DNA of 64,000 nucleotides from positions 5,518,001 through 5,582,000 of the forward strand of contig NZ_FMHY01000002.1 of the NCBI RefSeq assembly GCF_900090225.1, in the 5' to 3' direction. Below are positions 24,957 through 34,366 of the stretch, piece after piece. Numbering within the stretch: the stretch's first letter is position 1; the number at the start of each line of letters is the position of its first letter. Below the pieces are notes generated by a model that did not search any database, was not told the origin of the DNA, and saw only the letters and a program-made list of their open reading frames with translations. Made by a program: the position numbers and the translations under genes. Source of the DNA: Micromonospora eburnea. GTDB lineage: Bacteria > Actinomycetota > Actinomycetes > Mycobacteriales > Micromonosporaceae.

Positions 24957-27701
24957 GTGGCTACGGAACGCAAGCGCCCGGTGATCACCGCTGGTCTGCC
25001 GAGCCAGCTTCCGGACATCGACCCTGAAGAGACCAGCGAATGGGTCGAGTCGCTCGACGGTGTCATCGACGAGCGCGGGACAAAGCGCGCCCGCTACGTC
25101 ATGCTGCGCCTGCTGGAGCGGGCCCGAGAGCGCCAGGTCGGGGTGCCGTCCCTGACCACCACCGACTACATCAACACCATCCCGCCGGAGCGCGAGCCGT
25201 GGTTCCCCGGCGACGAGCACATCGAGCGGCGGATCCGGGCGTACATCCGGTGGAACGCCGCCATGCTGGTGCACCGGGCGCAGCGTCCGGAGATCGGCGT
25301 GGGCGGGCACATCTCCACCTTCGCCAGCTCCGCGTCCCTCTACGAGGTGGGCTTCAACCACTTCTTCCGGGGCAAGGACCACCCGGGCGGCGGCGACCAC
25401 ATCTTCTACCAGGGCCACGCCTCTCCCGGCATGTACGCGCGGGCCTTCATGGAGGGCCGGCTCAGCGCCGACCAGCTCGACGGCTTCCGCCAGGAGCTGT
25501 CGCACCCGGGCGGCGGGCTTCCTTCCTACCCGCACCCGCGGTTGATGCCGGACTTCTGGGAGTTCCCCACCGTCTCGATGGGCCTCGGGCCGATCAACGC
25601 GGTCTACCAGGCCCGATTCAACCGCTATCTGCACCACCGGGGCATCAAGGACACCTCCCAGCAGCACGTCTGGGCGTTCCTCGGCGACGGTGAGATGGAC
25701 GAGGTCGAGTCGCTCGGCGCGATCGGCGTGGCCGCCCGCGAGGAGCTGGACAACCTCACCTTCGTGATCAACTGCAACCTGCAGCGGCTGGACGGCCCGG
25801 TCCGGGGCAACGGCAAGGTCATGCAGGAGCTGGAGGCGTTCTTCCGGGGCGCCGGCTGGAACGTGATCAAGGTGGTCTGGGGCCGGGAGTGGGACCCGCT
25901 GCTCGCGGCGGACACCGACGGCGCCCTGGTGAACCTGATGAACACCACGCCCGACGGCGACTACCAGACCTACAAGGCGGAGTCCGGGGCGTACGTCCGG
26001 GAGCACTTCTTCGGCCGCGACCCGCGCACCCGCAAGATGGTCGAGCACCTCAGCGACGACGAGATCTGGAACCTCAAGCGGGGTGGCCACGACTATCGCA
26101 AGCTCTACGCGGCCTACAAGGCGGCGATGGAGCACACCGGCCAGCCGACGGTGATCCTGGCCAAGACCATCAAGGGCTGGACGCTGGGCTCGCACTTCGA
26201 GGCCCGCAACGCCACCCACCAGATGAAGAAGCTGACGCTGGAGGACCTGAAGCTCTTCCGCGACCGGCTCTACCTGGACATCCCGGACAAGCAGCTGGAG
26301 GAGAACCCGTACCTCCCGCCGTACTTCCACCCGGGCGAGAAGTCCGAGGAGATCGAATACCTGCACGAGCGGCGCCGGCAGCTCGGCGGCTACCTGCCGA
26401 CCCGGCGGACGCAGCACAAGACGCTGCAGATCCCGGGCACCGAGCGGTTCTCCGACGTCAAGCGCGGCTCGGGCAAGCAGAAGGTGGCGACCACCATGGC
26501 CTTCGTCCGCCTGCTCAAGGACGTGATGAAGGACAAGGAGTTCGGCAAGCGCTGGGTGCCGATCATCCCGGACGAGGCCCGTACCTTCGGCATGGACTCG
26601 CTCTTCCCGACCGCGAAGATCTACTCGCCGCACGGCCAGCGGTACACCTCGGTGGACCGGGACCTGTTCCTGTCCTACAAGGAGGCCACCGGCGGCCAGA
26701 TCCTGCACGAGGGGATCAACGAGGCCGGTTCGGTCGCCTCGTTCACCGCCGCCGGCACCTCGTACGCCACCCACGGCGAGCCGATGATCCCGATGTACAT
26801 CTTCTACTCGATGTTCGGGTTCCAGCGGACCGCCGACGGGCTGTGGGCCGCGGCCGACCAGATGGCGCGGGGCTTCCTGCTCGGCGCGACCGCCGGCCGG
26901 ACCACGCTCAACGGTGAGGGCCTCCAGCACGAGGACGGCCACTCGCTGCTGATCGCCGCCACCAACCCGGCGGTGGTCGCGTACGACCCGGCGTTCGCGT
27001 ACGAGATCGCGCACATCGTGGAGAACGGCCTGCACCGGATGTACGGCGAGGCGCAGGAAAACATCTTCTACTACCTCACCGTCTACAACGAGCCGATCTT
27101 CCAGCCGGCCGAGCCGCAGGGCGTGGACGTCGAGGGCATCCTCAAGGGCATCTACCGCTACTCCCCCGCCCCTCAGCTCGGCGCCGACGCGCCGAAGGCG
27201 AACCTGCTGGCCTCCGGCACGGGCATGCAGTGGGCGCTCAAGGCGCAGCAGCAGCTCGCCGAGGACTGGGGCGTGGCCGCAGACGTCTGGTCGGTGACCT
27301 CCTGGACCGAGCTGCGCCGCGACGCGGTGGAGTGCGAGGAGCACAACCTGCTCAACCCGGGCGCCGAGCAGCGGGTGCCGTACGTGGCGCGGAAGCTGGC
27401 CGACGCCGAGGGGCCGAAGGTCGCGGTCAGCGACTGGATGCGCGCGGTGCCGGACCTGATCGCCCGCTGGGTGCCCGGCGACTACACCTCGCTCGGCACC
27501 GACGGCTTCGGCATGTCGGACACCCGGCACGCGCTGCGTCGGCACTTCCACGTGGACGCCGAGTCGGTGACCGTCGCGGCGCTGCGCCAGCTCGCCCTTC
27601 GCGGCGCGGTGCCGGCCCACGTGCCGGCCGAGGCCGCCAAGAAGTACGCGCTGGAGGACGTCAACGCGGCCCCGGTCGGCGAGACCGGCGGCGACAGCTG
27701 A
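24957..27701 (+). CDS. aceE: Pyruvate dehydrogenase E1 component, homodimeric type
   Basis: 914 aa from GTG 24957-24959 with GAGGGA upstream. The enzyme decarboxylates pyruvate with TPP and passes the hydroxyethyl group to lipoyl-E2, making acetyl-CoA. The N-terminus LPDIDPEETSEWVESLDGVI and the block GGHISTFASSASLYEVGFNH are typical of AceE. The TPP/Mg motif is LGDGEMDEVESLGAI (about 242-256) with INCNLQRLDGPVRGN further on. The C-terminal half holds FYSMFGFQRTADGLWAAADQ and LNGEGLQHEDGHS. Length matches the family (about 890-930). It ends at a strong terminator. In mycobacteria aceE is directly followed by the PucR regulator of the fab operon; here that partner lies 7.5 kb downstream. Confidence 0.97.
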   Translation: MATERKRPVITAGLPSQLPDIDPEETSEWVESLDGVIDERGTKRARYVMLRLLERARERQVGVPSLTTTDYINTIPPEREPWFPGDEHIERRIRAYIRWNAAMLVHRAQRPEIGVGGHISTFASSASLYEVGFNHFFRGKDHPGGGDHIFYQGHASPGMYARAFMEGRLSADQLDGFRQELSHPGGGLPSYPHPRLMPDFWEFPTVSMGLGPINAVYQARFNRYLHHRGIKDTSQQHVWAFLGDGEMDEVESLGAIGVAAREELDNLTFVINCNLQRLDGPVRGNGKVMQELEAFFRGAGWNVIKVVWGREWDPLLAADTDGALVNLMNTTPDGDYQTYKAESGAYVREHFFGRDPRTRKMVEHLSDDEIWNLKRGGHDYRKLYAAYKAAMEHTGQPTVILAKTIKGWTLGSHFEARNATHQMKKLTLEDLKLFRDRLYLDIPDKQLEENPYLPPYFHPGEKSEEIEYLHERRRQLGGYLPTRRTQHKTLQIPGTERFSDVKRGSGKQKVATTMAFVRLLKDVMKDKEFGKRWVPIIPDEARTFGMDSLFPTAKIYSPHGQRYTSVDRDLFLSYKEATGGQILHEGINEAGSVASFTAAGTSYATHGEPMIPMYIFYSMFGFQRTADGLWAAADQMARGFLLGATAGRTTLNGEGLQHEDGHSLLIAATNPAVVAYDPAFAYEIAHIVENGLHRMYGEAQENIFYYLTVYNEPIFQPAEPQGVDVEGILKGIYRYSPAPQLGADAPKANLLASGTGMQWALKAQQQLAEDWGVAADVWSVTSWTELRRDAVECEEHNLLNPGAEQRVPYVARKLADAEGPKVAVSDWMRAVPDLIARWVPGDYTSLGTDGFGMSDTRHALRRHFHVDAESVTVAALRQLALRGAVPAHVPAEAAKKYALEDVNAAPVGETGGDS

Positions 27702-27717
27702 CCCACCCGGCACGACA

Positions 27718-27750
27718 GGGGCCCGGCGCTACCCGCGCCGGGCCCCTTTT
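27718..27750 (+). terminator. Rho-independent terminator of aceE
   Basis: Arms GGGGCCCGGCGC (27718-27729) and GCGCCGGGCCCC (27735-27746) are perfect with a 5-nt loop and are followed by TTTT. It lies 17 bp after the aceE stop. Confidence 0.9.
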
Positions 27751-27775
27751 CGTCGTCTTCGCACGCTCCAAGACC

Positions 27776-27824
27776 GGCAACTTCAGGCAAAGTGCTGCCT
27801 CATGAGGCCGGAAGGCAGCACTTT
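27776..27824. repeat. Dispersed palindromic repeat, copy 1
   Basis: The 12-bp arms AAAGTGCTGCCT (27789-27800) and AGGCAGCACTTT (27813-27824) are perfect around a 12-nt spacer. The leading 23 nt (from 27777) match 20 of 23 bases of a second element near 54787. It sits between aceE and a convergent gene. Confidence 0.7.
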
Positions 27825-27988
27825 CGGGGAAAGTGCGCGGATCCTGGCATCGCTCACGCCACCTGCTGGGCCGGCGGCGATCGCCGAGTTGCGGGCCGGC
27901 TGACGGCGGCGAAGCTGACGATGGTCCGGCGTCCCTGGCGGGAACGCCGGACCATCACCATCGCGGGCGACGCCCGGGACCGGCTCGG

Positions 27989-28435
27989 TCAGCCGACGGC
28001 GGCCAGGTCGGTCAGCCGGGCCAGCGAGTCCTCCAGGTCGGCGCCGACCCGCCGCAGGCCGAGCCGGAGCAGAGCGGCCTTGACCGGCCCGGCGGGCCAC
28101 CGTACGACGATGAGCCGCACGATCGTCCCGCCTTCCTCCTCGTCCGGGGTCAGCTGTACGTAGATCTCGGTGCGCGCCTCGGCCCGGGCACCGGCGCCCC
28201 TGGCCCGCTCACGCCACCCGATCAGGGTCGGCTCCTGATAGGCGATCACCTCGGCCTCGTGCGCCGCGCCGCGCCCGGCCTGGACCCGTTGTCGCCGGCC
28301 GAACCCCTCTCCGGAGAGGACCTCGGCCGCACGGACCCCCGCCAGCCAGGCCGGCAACTGCTCGGCCCGCTGCACCACGTCCCAGACCGCTTCCACCGGC
28401 GCCATCACGTGCGCACTGCGTTCCACGAGGATCAT
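27989..28435 (-). CDS. SRPBCC (START/cyclase-like) protein
   Basis: 148 aa from ATG 28433-28435, with GGGAG about 9 bp upstream. The polyketide-cyclase-like fold is shown by VERSAHVMAPVEAVWDVVQR, LPAWLAGVRAAEVLSGEGFG and the C-terminal helix LRRVGADLEDSLARLTDLA. These proteins form a hydrophobic cavity and bind lipids or polyketides, mostly with unknown ligands. No polyketide genes are near, so a general lipid-binding role is as likely. It is divergent from the beta-glucosidase gene. Confidence 0.82.
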   Translation of the reverse strand: MILVERSAHVMAPVEAVWDVVQRAEQLPAWLAGVRAAEVLSGEGFGRRQRVQAGRGAAHEAEVIAYQEPTLIGWRERARGAGARAEARTEIYVQLTPDEEEGGTIVRLIVVRWPAGPVKAALLRLGLRRVGADLEDSLARLTDLAAVG

Positions 28436-28619
28436 TTGTCTTTCTCCCACTAAGGACATCCGCGATATTCGGAACTGTATGCGCAAATTCGGACTTAACC
28501 GGACGGGTTCGGAAAAGACACGCCGAAAAGCCTTGCGCGACCGTCCACGTCCGACCTATGGCGCATCGCCCGGCGTACCCCTAGAGTCGCGAACACGCTT
28601 CGCGCTTCCGGGAGGCCGA

Positions 28620-29951
28620 ATGACGACCGCGCCGATGCCCGAGTTCCCCGCCGGCTTCCGGTGGGGGGTGTCCACCTCCGCGTACCAGATCGAGGGAGCG
28701 ACCACCGCCGACGGCCGGGGACCGTCCATCTGGGACACCTTCGCCCACACCCCGGGGCGGATCGCCGACGGCAGCACCGGCGACGAGGCGTGCGACCACT
28801 ACCACCGGCACGCCGAGGACGTCGCGCTGCTGGCCGGGCTCGGGGTGTCCGCGTACCGGTTCTCGATCGCCTGGCCCCGGGTCCAGCCCACCGGCGTCGG
28901 CCCGGCCAATCCCGCCGGGCTGGACTTCTACGAGCGGCTGGTGGACGAGCTGCTCGGGCACGGCGTCGACCCGGTCGCCACGCTCTTCCACTGGGACCTG
29001 CCGCAGGCCCTCGAGGACGCCGGCGGTTGGCTCGACCGGGACACCGCGCACCGCTTCGCCGAGTACGCCGACCTGGTCGCCGCCCGTCTCGGCGACCGGG
29101 TGAAGCTCTGGATCACCCTCAACGAGCCGTTCGTCCACATGAGCCTCGGGCACGGCACAGGCGAGCACGCCCCGGGCCGGACACTGCTCTTCGACGCTCT
29201 CCCGGTGGCCCACCACCAACTCCTCGGGCACGGCCTCGCGGTCGACGCGCTGCGCGCCCGTGGCAACGGCCCGGTGGCCATTGCGAACAACTACTCCCCG
29301 GTGCGGCTAGCCGGGGACAGCGACGCGGACCGGGCCGCCGGGGCGGCGTACGACGCGCTGCACAACCGGCTCTTCACCGACCCACTGCTCGGCCTCGGTT
29401 ACCCGGAGGGGATGAGCTTCGACCCCGGCGTGGTCCGCGACGGGGACCTCGACGTGATCGCCGCCCCGCTCGACGTGCTCGGGGTGAACTACTACCACCC
29501 GACCGGCGTCCGGGCCGCCGAGGAGGGCTCCCCGCTGCCGTTCGAGATCGTGCCGCTGGCGGGCTACCCCCGCACCGCGTTCGACTGGCCGGTGGTCCCG
29601 GACGGGCTGCGCGAACTGCTCGTCCAGCTACGCGACCGGTACAGCGCCGCGCTGCCGCCGATCCAGGTCACCGAGAGCGGCTGCGCGTACGACGACGAGC
29701 CGGACGCCAACGGCCGGGTGGACGATCCGGAGCGGATCGCGTACCTGGACGGGCACCTGCGGGCGGTCCGCGCGGCGATGGACGAAGGGGTCGAGGTGAC
29801 CGGGTACTTCGTCTGGTCGCTGCTGGACAACTGGGAGTGGGCGGAGGGCTTCACCAAGCGGTTCGGCCTGGTGCACGTCGACTACGCCTCCCAGCGGCGT
29901 ACCCCGAAGTCGTCGTACGCCTGGTTCCGGGACCGGATCGCACGGCCGTGA
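28620..29951 (+). CDS. GH1 beta-glucosidase
   Basis: 443 aa from ATG 28620-28622, GGGAGG just upstream. The protein starts FPAGFRWGVSTSAYQIEGAT, the GH1 N-terminal signature. The acid/base Glu is in WITLNEPFVHMS (about 177-188) and the nucleophile Glu in IQVTESGCAYDD (about 350-361). Family block FHWDLPQALEDAGGWLD is also present. It hydrolyses beta-glucosides (cellobiose, plant glycosides) in the cytoplasm, as no signal peptide is seen. It overlaps the MFS gene by 4 bp (GTGA); the two likely import and cleave a glycoside. Confidence 0.95.
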   Translation: MTTAPMPEFPAGFRWGVSTSAYQIEGATTADGRGPSIWDTFAHTPGRIADGSTGDEACDHYHRHAEDVALLAGLGVSAYRFSIAWPRVQPTGVGPANPAGLDFYERLVDELLGHGVDPVATLFHWDLPQALEDAGGWLDRDTAHRFAEYADLVAARLGDRVKLWITLNEPFVHMSLGHGTGEHAPGRTLLFDALPVAHHQLLGHGLAVDALRARGNGPVAIANNYSPVRLAGDSDADRAAGAAYDALHNRLFTDPLLGLGYPEGMSFDPGVVRDGDLDVIAAPLDVLGVNYYHPTGVRAAEEGSPLPFEIVPLAGYPRTAFDWPVVPDGLRELLVQLRDRYSAALPPIQVTESGCAYDDEPDANGRVDDPERIAYLDGHLRAVRAAMDEGVEVTGYFVWSLLDNWEWAEGFTKRFGLVHVDYASQRRTPKSSYAWFRDRIARP

Positions 29952-31225
29952 CCACGGTCGACCCGCCGCCGGCCGCGCTGCCGGCGGCGCTCACCGAACC
30001 GACCGTGCCGGTACGGCGGAGCTGGATCGCACTGATCTTCGCGGCCAACCTCGGCGTCTGGATGGCCTTCTTCACCCCGATCCAGGTGCTGCTGCCCGAG
30101 CAGGTGGCGCGGATCGCGCCCGGCGACAAGGAGGCGATGCTCGCCGTCGTCACCGGCCTCGGCGCGCTCGCCGCGGTGCTGGCCAACCCGCTCGCCGGGG
30201 CGCTGTCCGACCGTACCGTGCTCCGGCTGGCCGGCCGGCACCTCGGCCGGCGGCACGTGTGGACCGCGTCCGGCGCGGTGCTCGGTGCGTTCGCCCTGGT
30301 GCTGCTGGCCCGGCAGGACAGCATCGTCGGGGTGGCGCTCGGCTGGGTCGCCGCCCAGGTGTGCTTCAACGCGATGCTGGCCAGCCTCACCGCCGCCCTT
30401 CCGGACCGGGTGCCGGTCGCCCAGCGCGGCAGCGTCTCCGGCTGGGTGGGCATCCCGCAGGCGCTCGGCCTGGTGGTCGGGGCGGTGCTGGTCACCGCCG
30501 TGGTCACCGGCAACGCCGCCGGGTACGCCGCGGTCGCGCTCGCGATGCTGCTGCTGTCGCTGCCGTTCACGCTGCTCACCGGGGACGACCCGCTGCCCCG
30601 GGAGCACCGGGCGGCGCTGCGGCTACGCGGGCTGCTCGCCTCGCTGTGGATCAGCCCGCGCCGGCACCCCGACTTCGCCTGGGCCTGGTTCACCCGGTTC
30701 CTGGTGCAGACCGGCAACGCGCTCGGCACGCTCTACCTGCTGTATTTCCTCGCCGACGGGGTGCGTGTGCCCGACCCGGAGGGCGCGCTGCTGGTGCTGA
30801 TCCTGCTCTACACGCTGGGCATGATGCTCACCGCGGTGGTGGCCGGGCGGCTGTCGGACCGGTCCGGCCGGCGGCGGGTCTTCGTGATCGTCTCCGGGTT
30901 GATCATGGCGGTGGCGGCGCTGCTGCTGGCGGTGGCGCCGGTCTGGCCGATGGCGGTCGTCGCCGCGTTGCTGCTCGGCGGCGGATACGGGGTCTACCTG
31001 GCGGTGGACGCCGCGTTGATCACCCAGGTACTGCCGGCCGCCACCGACCGGGCCAAGGACCTCGGGGTGATCAACATCGCGAACTCCGCGCCGCAGGTGC
31101 TCGGCCCGGCGCTCTCCGCCCCGATCGTGGTCCACCTGGGCGGCTATCCCACCCTGTACGCGGCCACCGCCGCCGTCACCCTCCTCGGCAGCGCCCTGGT
31201 ATTGAAGATCCGCTCGGTCCCCTGA
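29948..31225 (+). CDS. MFS transporter coupled to the beta-glucosidase
   Basis: 425 aa from GTG 29948-29950. About 12 hydrophobic segments are visible, starting at SWIALIFAANLGVWMAFFTP. MFS loop motifs are LANPLAGALSDRT and VAGRLSDRSGRRRVFVIVSG between helices 2/3 and 8/9. The pattern (LPDRVPVAQRGSVSGWVGIP) resembles sugar-proton symporters of the GPH/MelB-like or SUT-like kind. Overlap with the GH1 gene indicates a shared substrate. A repeat element rather than a classic terminator follows. Confidence 0.9.
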   Translation: MTTVDPPPAALPAALTEPTVPVRRSWIALIFAANLGVWMAFFTPIQVLLPEQVARIAPGDKEAMLAVVTGLGALAAVLANPLAGALSDRTVLRLAGRHLGRRHVWTASGAVLGAFALVLLARQDSIVGVALGWVAAQVCFNAMLASLTAALPDRVPVAQRGSVSGWVGIPQALGLVVGAVLVTAVVTGNAAGYAAVALAMLLLSLPFTLLTGDDPLPREHRAALRLRGLLASLWISPRRHPDFAWAWFTRFLVQTGNALGTLYLLYFLADGVRVPDPEGALLVLILLYTLGMMLTAVVAGRLSDRSGRRRVFVIVSGLIMAVAALLLAVAPVWPMAVVAALLLGGGYGVYLAVDAALITQVLPAATDRAKDLGVINIANSAPQVLGPALSAPIVVHLGGYPTLYAATAAVTLLGSALVLKIRSVP

Positions 31226-31228
31226 GCT

Positions 31229-31282
31229 GTTAGGAAGGGACCCTTTACCCCCACGAGGCGTTAAGAAGGGGCCCTTCCTTAT
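31229..31282. repeat. GTTARGAAGGG-type tandem repeat
   Basis: Two related units, GTTAGGAAGGGACCCTTTAC (31229-31248) and GTTAAGAAGGGGCCCTTCCT (31260-31279), each an imperfect palindrome around GGGnCCC, fill the gap between the MFS gene and gltX. The second also matches AGAAGGGGCCC in the gltX terminator. I recall similar elements in Micromonospora intergenic regions, but copy number cannot be measured here. Confidence 0.65.
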
Positions 31283-31312
31283 TCGCTCGCCGGCCGCCGT
31301 AGGCTGGGGGAC

Positions 31313-32722
31313 GTGACGGTACGTGTACGCTTCGCCCCTTCCCCGACCGGTATGTTCCACGTCGGCGGCGCCCGCTCGGCGCTACAGAACTGGATCTACG
31401 CCAAGCAGCAGGGCGGGGTGTTCGTGCTCCGCATCGAGGACACCGACGCGGCCCGCAACAAGCCGGAGTGGACCGAGGGCATCCTGTCGGCGCTGGACTG
31501 GATCGGCATCGAGCGGGGCAGCTACGAGGGCCCGCACTTCCAGTCGTCGAACGCGGGCGAGCACCGCGCCGCCGCTCAGCGGCTGTACGAGGGCGGCCGG
31601 GCGTACTACTGCGACTGCACCCGGGAGGACGTGCAGGCCCGCACCGGCTCCCAGTACGCCGGCTACGACGGCTTCTGCCGTGACCGCGGGCTGCCGCCGG
31701 GTGAGGGCCGGGCGCTGCGCTTCCGTACGCCGGACGAGGGCGAGACGGTGGTGGTCGACCTGATCCGCGGCGAGCCGACCTTCGAGAACAAGCTGATCGA
31801 GGACTTCGTCATCGCCCGGGGCGACGGCTCACCGGTGTTCCTGCTCGCCAACGTGGTCGACGACATGACCATGGGGATCACCCACGTGATCCGGGCCGAG
31901 GAGCACCTGCCCAACACCCCGAAGCAGCAGCTGCTCTGGGACGCGCTCGGGGTCAAGCCGCCGGTCTGGGCGCACGTGCCCGTGGTGGTGAACGAGAAGC
32001 GGCAGAAGCTGTCCAAGCGGCGGGACAAGGTCGCCCTGGAGGCGTACCGCGACGAGGGCTACCTTGCCGACGCGATGCGCAACTACCTGATGCTGCTCGG
32101 CTGGGCGCCGTCCGGCGATCGCGAGATCGTGCCCTGGTCGGTGATCGAGGAGGAGTTCCGGCTGGAGGAGGTGAACCCCTCCCCCGCGTTCTTCGACGAG
32201 AAGAAGCTGCGGGCGTTCAACGGCGAGTACATCCGGGCGCTCCCGGTCGAGGACTTCATCACGGAGTGCCAGCCGTGGCTGACCGGCACCGGCACCATCG
32301 CCCCGCCGCCCTGGCAGCCGGAGGAGTTCGACGTGGCCGCCTTCGCCGCGGTGGCGCCGCTGGCGCAGACCCGGATCGCGGTGCTCAGCGAAATCGTGCC
32401 GAACGTCGACTTCCTCTTCCTGGCCGACCCGCTGATCGACGAGGCGGCCTGGGCGAAGGCGATGAAGGAGGGCGCGGCCGAGCTGCTGGACGCGGCGATC
32501 GCCGCGTTCGAGGGGCTGGAGTCCTGGGACGCCGAGTCGCTGAAGTCCACGCTGGAGGCGGTCGGCGCGGAGCGCGGCCTGAAGCTGGGCAAGGCGCAGG
32601 CCCCGGTCCGGGTCGCGGTCACCGGTCGTACCGTCGGCCTGCCGCTCTTCGAGTCCCTTGAGGTGCTCGGCCGCGAGCGCACCCTGACCCGGCTGCGCGC
32701 CGCCCGGGTACGCCTGGTCTGA
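31313..32722 (+). CDS. gltX: Glutamyl-tRNA synthetase
   Basis: 469 aa from GTG 31313-31315. The class I signature HIGH is FHVGGARSALQNW (about 16-28) and KMSKS is QKLSKRRDKVAL (about 230-241). Zinc-like Cys are in YYCDCTREDVQ and GFCRDR. The C-terminal anticodon-binding helices end GRERTLTRLRAARVRLV. It charges tRNA-Glu (and possibly tRNA-Gln, which is then amidated by GatCAB). Length is normal. It is an unusual neighbour for the aceE/fab locus; whether a second gltX exists is unknown. It ends at a strong hairpin. Confidence 0.95.
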   Translation: MTVRVRFAPSPTGMFHVGGARSALQNWIYAKQQGGVFVLRIEDTDAARNKPEWTEGILSALDWIGIERGSYEGPHFQSSNAGEHRAAAQRLYEGGRAYYCDCTREDVQARTGSQYAGYDGFCRDRGLPPGEGRALRFRTPDEGETVVVDLIRGEPTFENKLIEDFVIARGDGSPVFLLANVVDDMTMGITHVIRAEEHLPNTPKQQLLWDALGVKPPVWAHVPVVVNEKRQKLSKRRDKVALEAYRDEGYLADAMRNYLMLLGWAPSGDREIVPWSVIEEEFRLEEVNPSPAFFDEKKLRAFNGEYIRALPVEDFITECQPWLTGTGTIAPPPWQPEEFDVAAFAAVAPLAQTRIAVLSEIVPNVDFLFLADPLIDEAAWAKAMKEGAAELLDAAIAAFEGLESWDAESLKSTLEAVGAERGLKLGKAQAPVRVAVTGRTVGLPLFESLEVLGRERTLTRLRAARVRLV

Positions 32723-32739
32723 CCCTGGACGCCCGCGAA

Positions 32740-32773
32740 GAAGGGGCCCGCCGGCTGACCGGCGGGCCCCTTC
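32740..32773 (+). terminator. Terminator of gltX
   Basis: Arms GAAGGGGCCCGCCGG (32740-32754) and CCGGCGGGCCCCTTC (32759-32773) pair over 15 bp with a CTGA tetraloop, 17 bp after the stop. The left arm contains AGAAGGGGCCC, shared with the repeat near 31264. Confidence 0.88.
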
Positions 32774-32837
32774 GCGTCCGGTGTGTTTCGTGGACGGGCC
32801 GCGCGGCCGGTCCGGTGCCGGTGTCGGCGCGTGCCGG

Positions 32838-33464
32838 TCAGCCCCGGCGCGCGGAACGGCGGCGGAGCAGCAGCCCACCCCCCAGCGCGCCGAGCACGAC
32901 CACCGCCCCGATCGCCCACCACAGCCCGGCGCCGCCGTCGTCGGCGGAGCGCGAGGCGGCCGGTTCGAGGCTCGCCGACGAGGTCGCGTCGGCCGTCGGC
33001 GCGCTGGTCGGCTCGGCCGCCGGGCTGGTGGGCGGCACGGTGGTCGGTGGCGCGTCGGCCGAGGGGGTGGCGGTGGCCGCGCCGGTGGTCAGGGTGAAGG
33101 TGACCTTCCCGCTGGCCTGGTGGCCGTCGGCCGAAGCGACCTGGTACGCGACGGTGTACTCGCCGGCCGGCCCCGGGGTGAACGGCACGCTCACCCGCTT
33201 GCCGGAGATGGTCGGCTCACCGCCGGAGGCGGGCACGCCGTCCGGCCCGGCAACTGTGATCTTGATCGCACTGGGGTCCGGTGTGGCGAGGAACCGGAGT
33301 TCGATCTGCTTCGGGGCGCTCGCCACGCGCGCCCCGTCCTTCGGGACGCTGCCGGTCAGCGAATTGTGCGCGGCGGCCGGGCTGGCCGGCAGCGCGGCCC
33401 CGCCCAGCGCCACGCCGAGAACCACCAACCAGGTACGCGCCACACGAGCAAGCCTGCCCCCCAT
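32838..33464 (-). CDS. CopC-domain exported copper-binding-like protein
   Basis: 208 aa. A signal peptide (1-32, cleaved at SPAAA-H) leaves a mature N-terminal His, as needed for the copper site of CopC. The CopC domain runs AHNSLTGSVPKDGARV to ASADGHQASGKVTFTL (about 33-125), with the second His in DGH. A Thr/Pro/Ser/Ala linker and a C-terminal membrane helix (GLWWAIGAVVVLGALGGGLL) with a basic tail follow. It should sit on the outer face of the membrane; the fused CopD part seen in some relatives is absent. It is divergent from the next exported protein gene. Confidence 0.88.
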   Translation of the reverse strand: MGGRLARVARTWLVVLGVALGGAALPASPAAAHNSLTGSVPKDGARVASAPKQIELRFLATPDPSAIKITVAGPDGVPASGGEPTISGKRVSVPFTPGPAGEYTVAYQVASADGHQASGKVTFTLTTGAATATPSADAPPTTVPPTSPAAEPTSAPTADATSSASLEPAASRSADDGGAGLWWAIGAVVVLGALGGGLLLRRRSARRG

Positions 33465-33688
33465 GAGCCCCTCCGTCCGGGTACGATCCGGCCGCTGATC
33501 ATCGGCCGTTCAATTGGTCGGTCCCAGATCGCAAATAGTTCCAAATACTCTTCCAGCAGCTGCAACCGAGCGACGTTCCACGGAGTCTCTTCAGTGGGCA
33601 CCGGTCTTCGCCGGGCGGCCATCACCATCGGCCGAGCAAGCGTGACCCGCAGCGGAAGCCAGCCATCGAACGGGGCGAGGAGGCGGCG

Positions 33689-34348
33689 ATGGTCCGGAGG
33701 GTGAGGCGGCTGCTGGTGGCCGTAGCCGGGACGGTGATGGCGACCGTGTGCGCGCTGGCCCTGGCGGGCCCGTCCGCGGCCCACGCGGCGGCACCCAAGC
33801 CCGCGGTGGCCGGAGTGGACATCACCGGCGATCAGCTGGACGAACCCCTGCGGCTGCGCGCCGACACCCACCCCGCCGAGGTGACCACGGTGATCGACCA
33901 GGTCGACTGGCTGGGGCGTACCGGCCAGCCGCGCGGCCCACAGGCGGCGGACCTCGGTCCCAAGTACACCGTCGTGGTGCTGGCCGGGGACGTCCCGAAG
34001 AACACCTACGACCTCTACCCGCTGGCCAAGGGCGGGCCGCGGATCTACCGGCCGGCGAAGCAACCCGACCGGAGTAAGACCCTGGCCGGCTGGTTCTTCG
34101 GCCGGCTGAACATGTCCGAGACGCTGCGCGCGGCCGGCGTGCCGCTGGAGCGGCAGTTCGACACGATCAGCGGCGGCGTCGGGGGCGGCCAACGGGTCAT
34201 TCCGGGCGACTCGCTTGCCCCGGGGCAGGACCTCGACGCGACGATGAACGAACTCCAGCGGCTGCTGCTGCTCAACGCCGGGGTGATGGTGGTCATCACC
34301 GTCGGGCTCGCCGGCATCGCGCTGCTGGTCCGCCGGCGTACCCGCTGA
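33689..34348 (+). CDS. Exported membrane-anchored protein of unknown function
   Basis: 219 aa from ATG 33689-33691, with GAGGAGG 5 bp before the start region. A signal peptide (1-34, ending AHAAA) precedes a domain (about 35-175) with QVDWLGRTGQPRGPQAADLG and YTVVVLAGDVPKNTYDLYPL, and a C-terminal helix (LLLLNAGVMVVITVGLAGIALL) plus RRRTR tail. I do not recognise the family. Topology matches the divergent CopC protein, so both may act at the cell surface. Confidence 0.75.
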   Translation: MVRRVRRLLVAVAGTVMATVCALALAGPSAAHAAAPKPAVAGVDITGDQLDEPLRLRADTHPAEVTTVIDQVDWLGRTGQPRGPQAADLGPKYTVVVLAGDVPKNTYDLYPLAKGGPRIYRPAKQPDRSKTLAGWFFGRLNMSETLRAAGVPLERQFDTISGGVGGGQRVIPGDSLAPGQDLDATMNELQRLLLLNAGVMVVITVGLAGIALLVRRRTR

Positions 34349-34366
34349 GGCCGGGCCGGCGACCGG

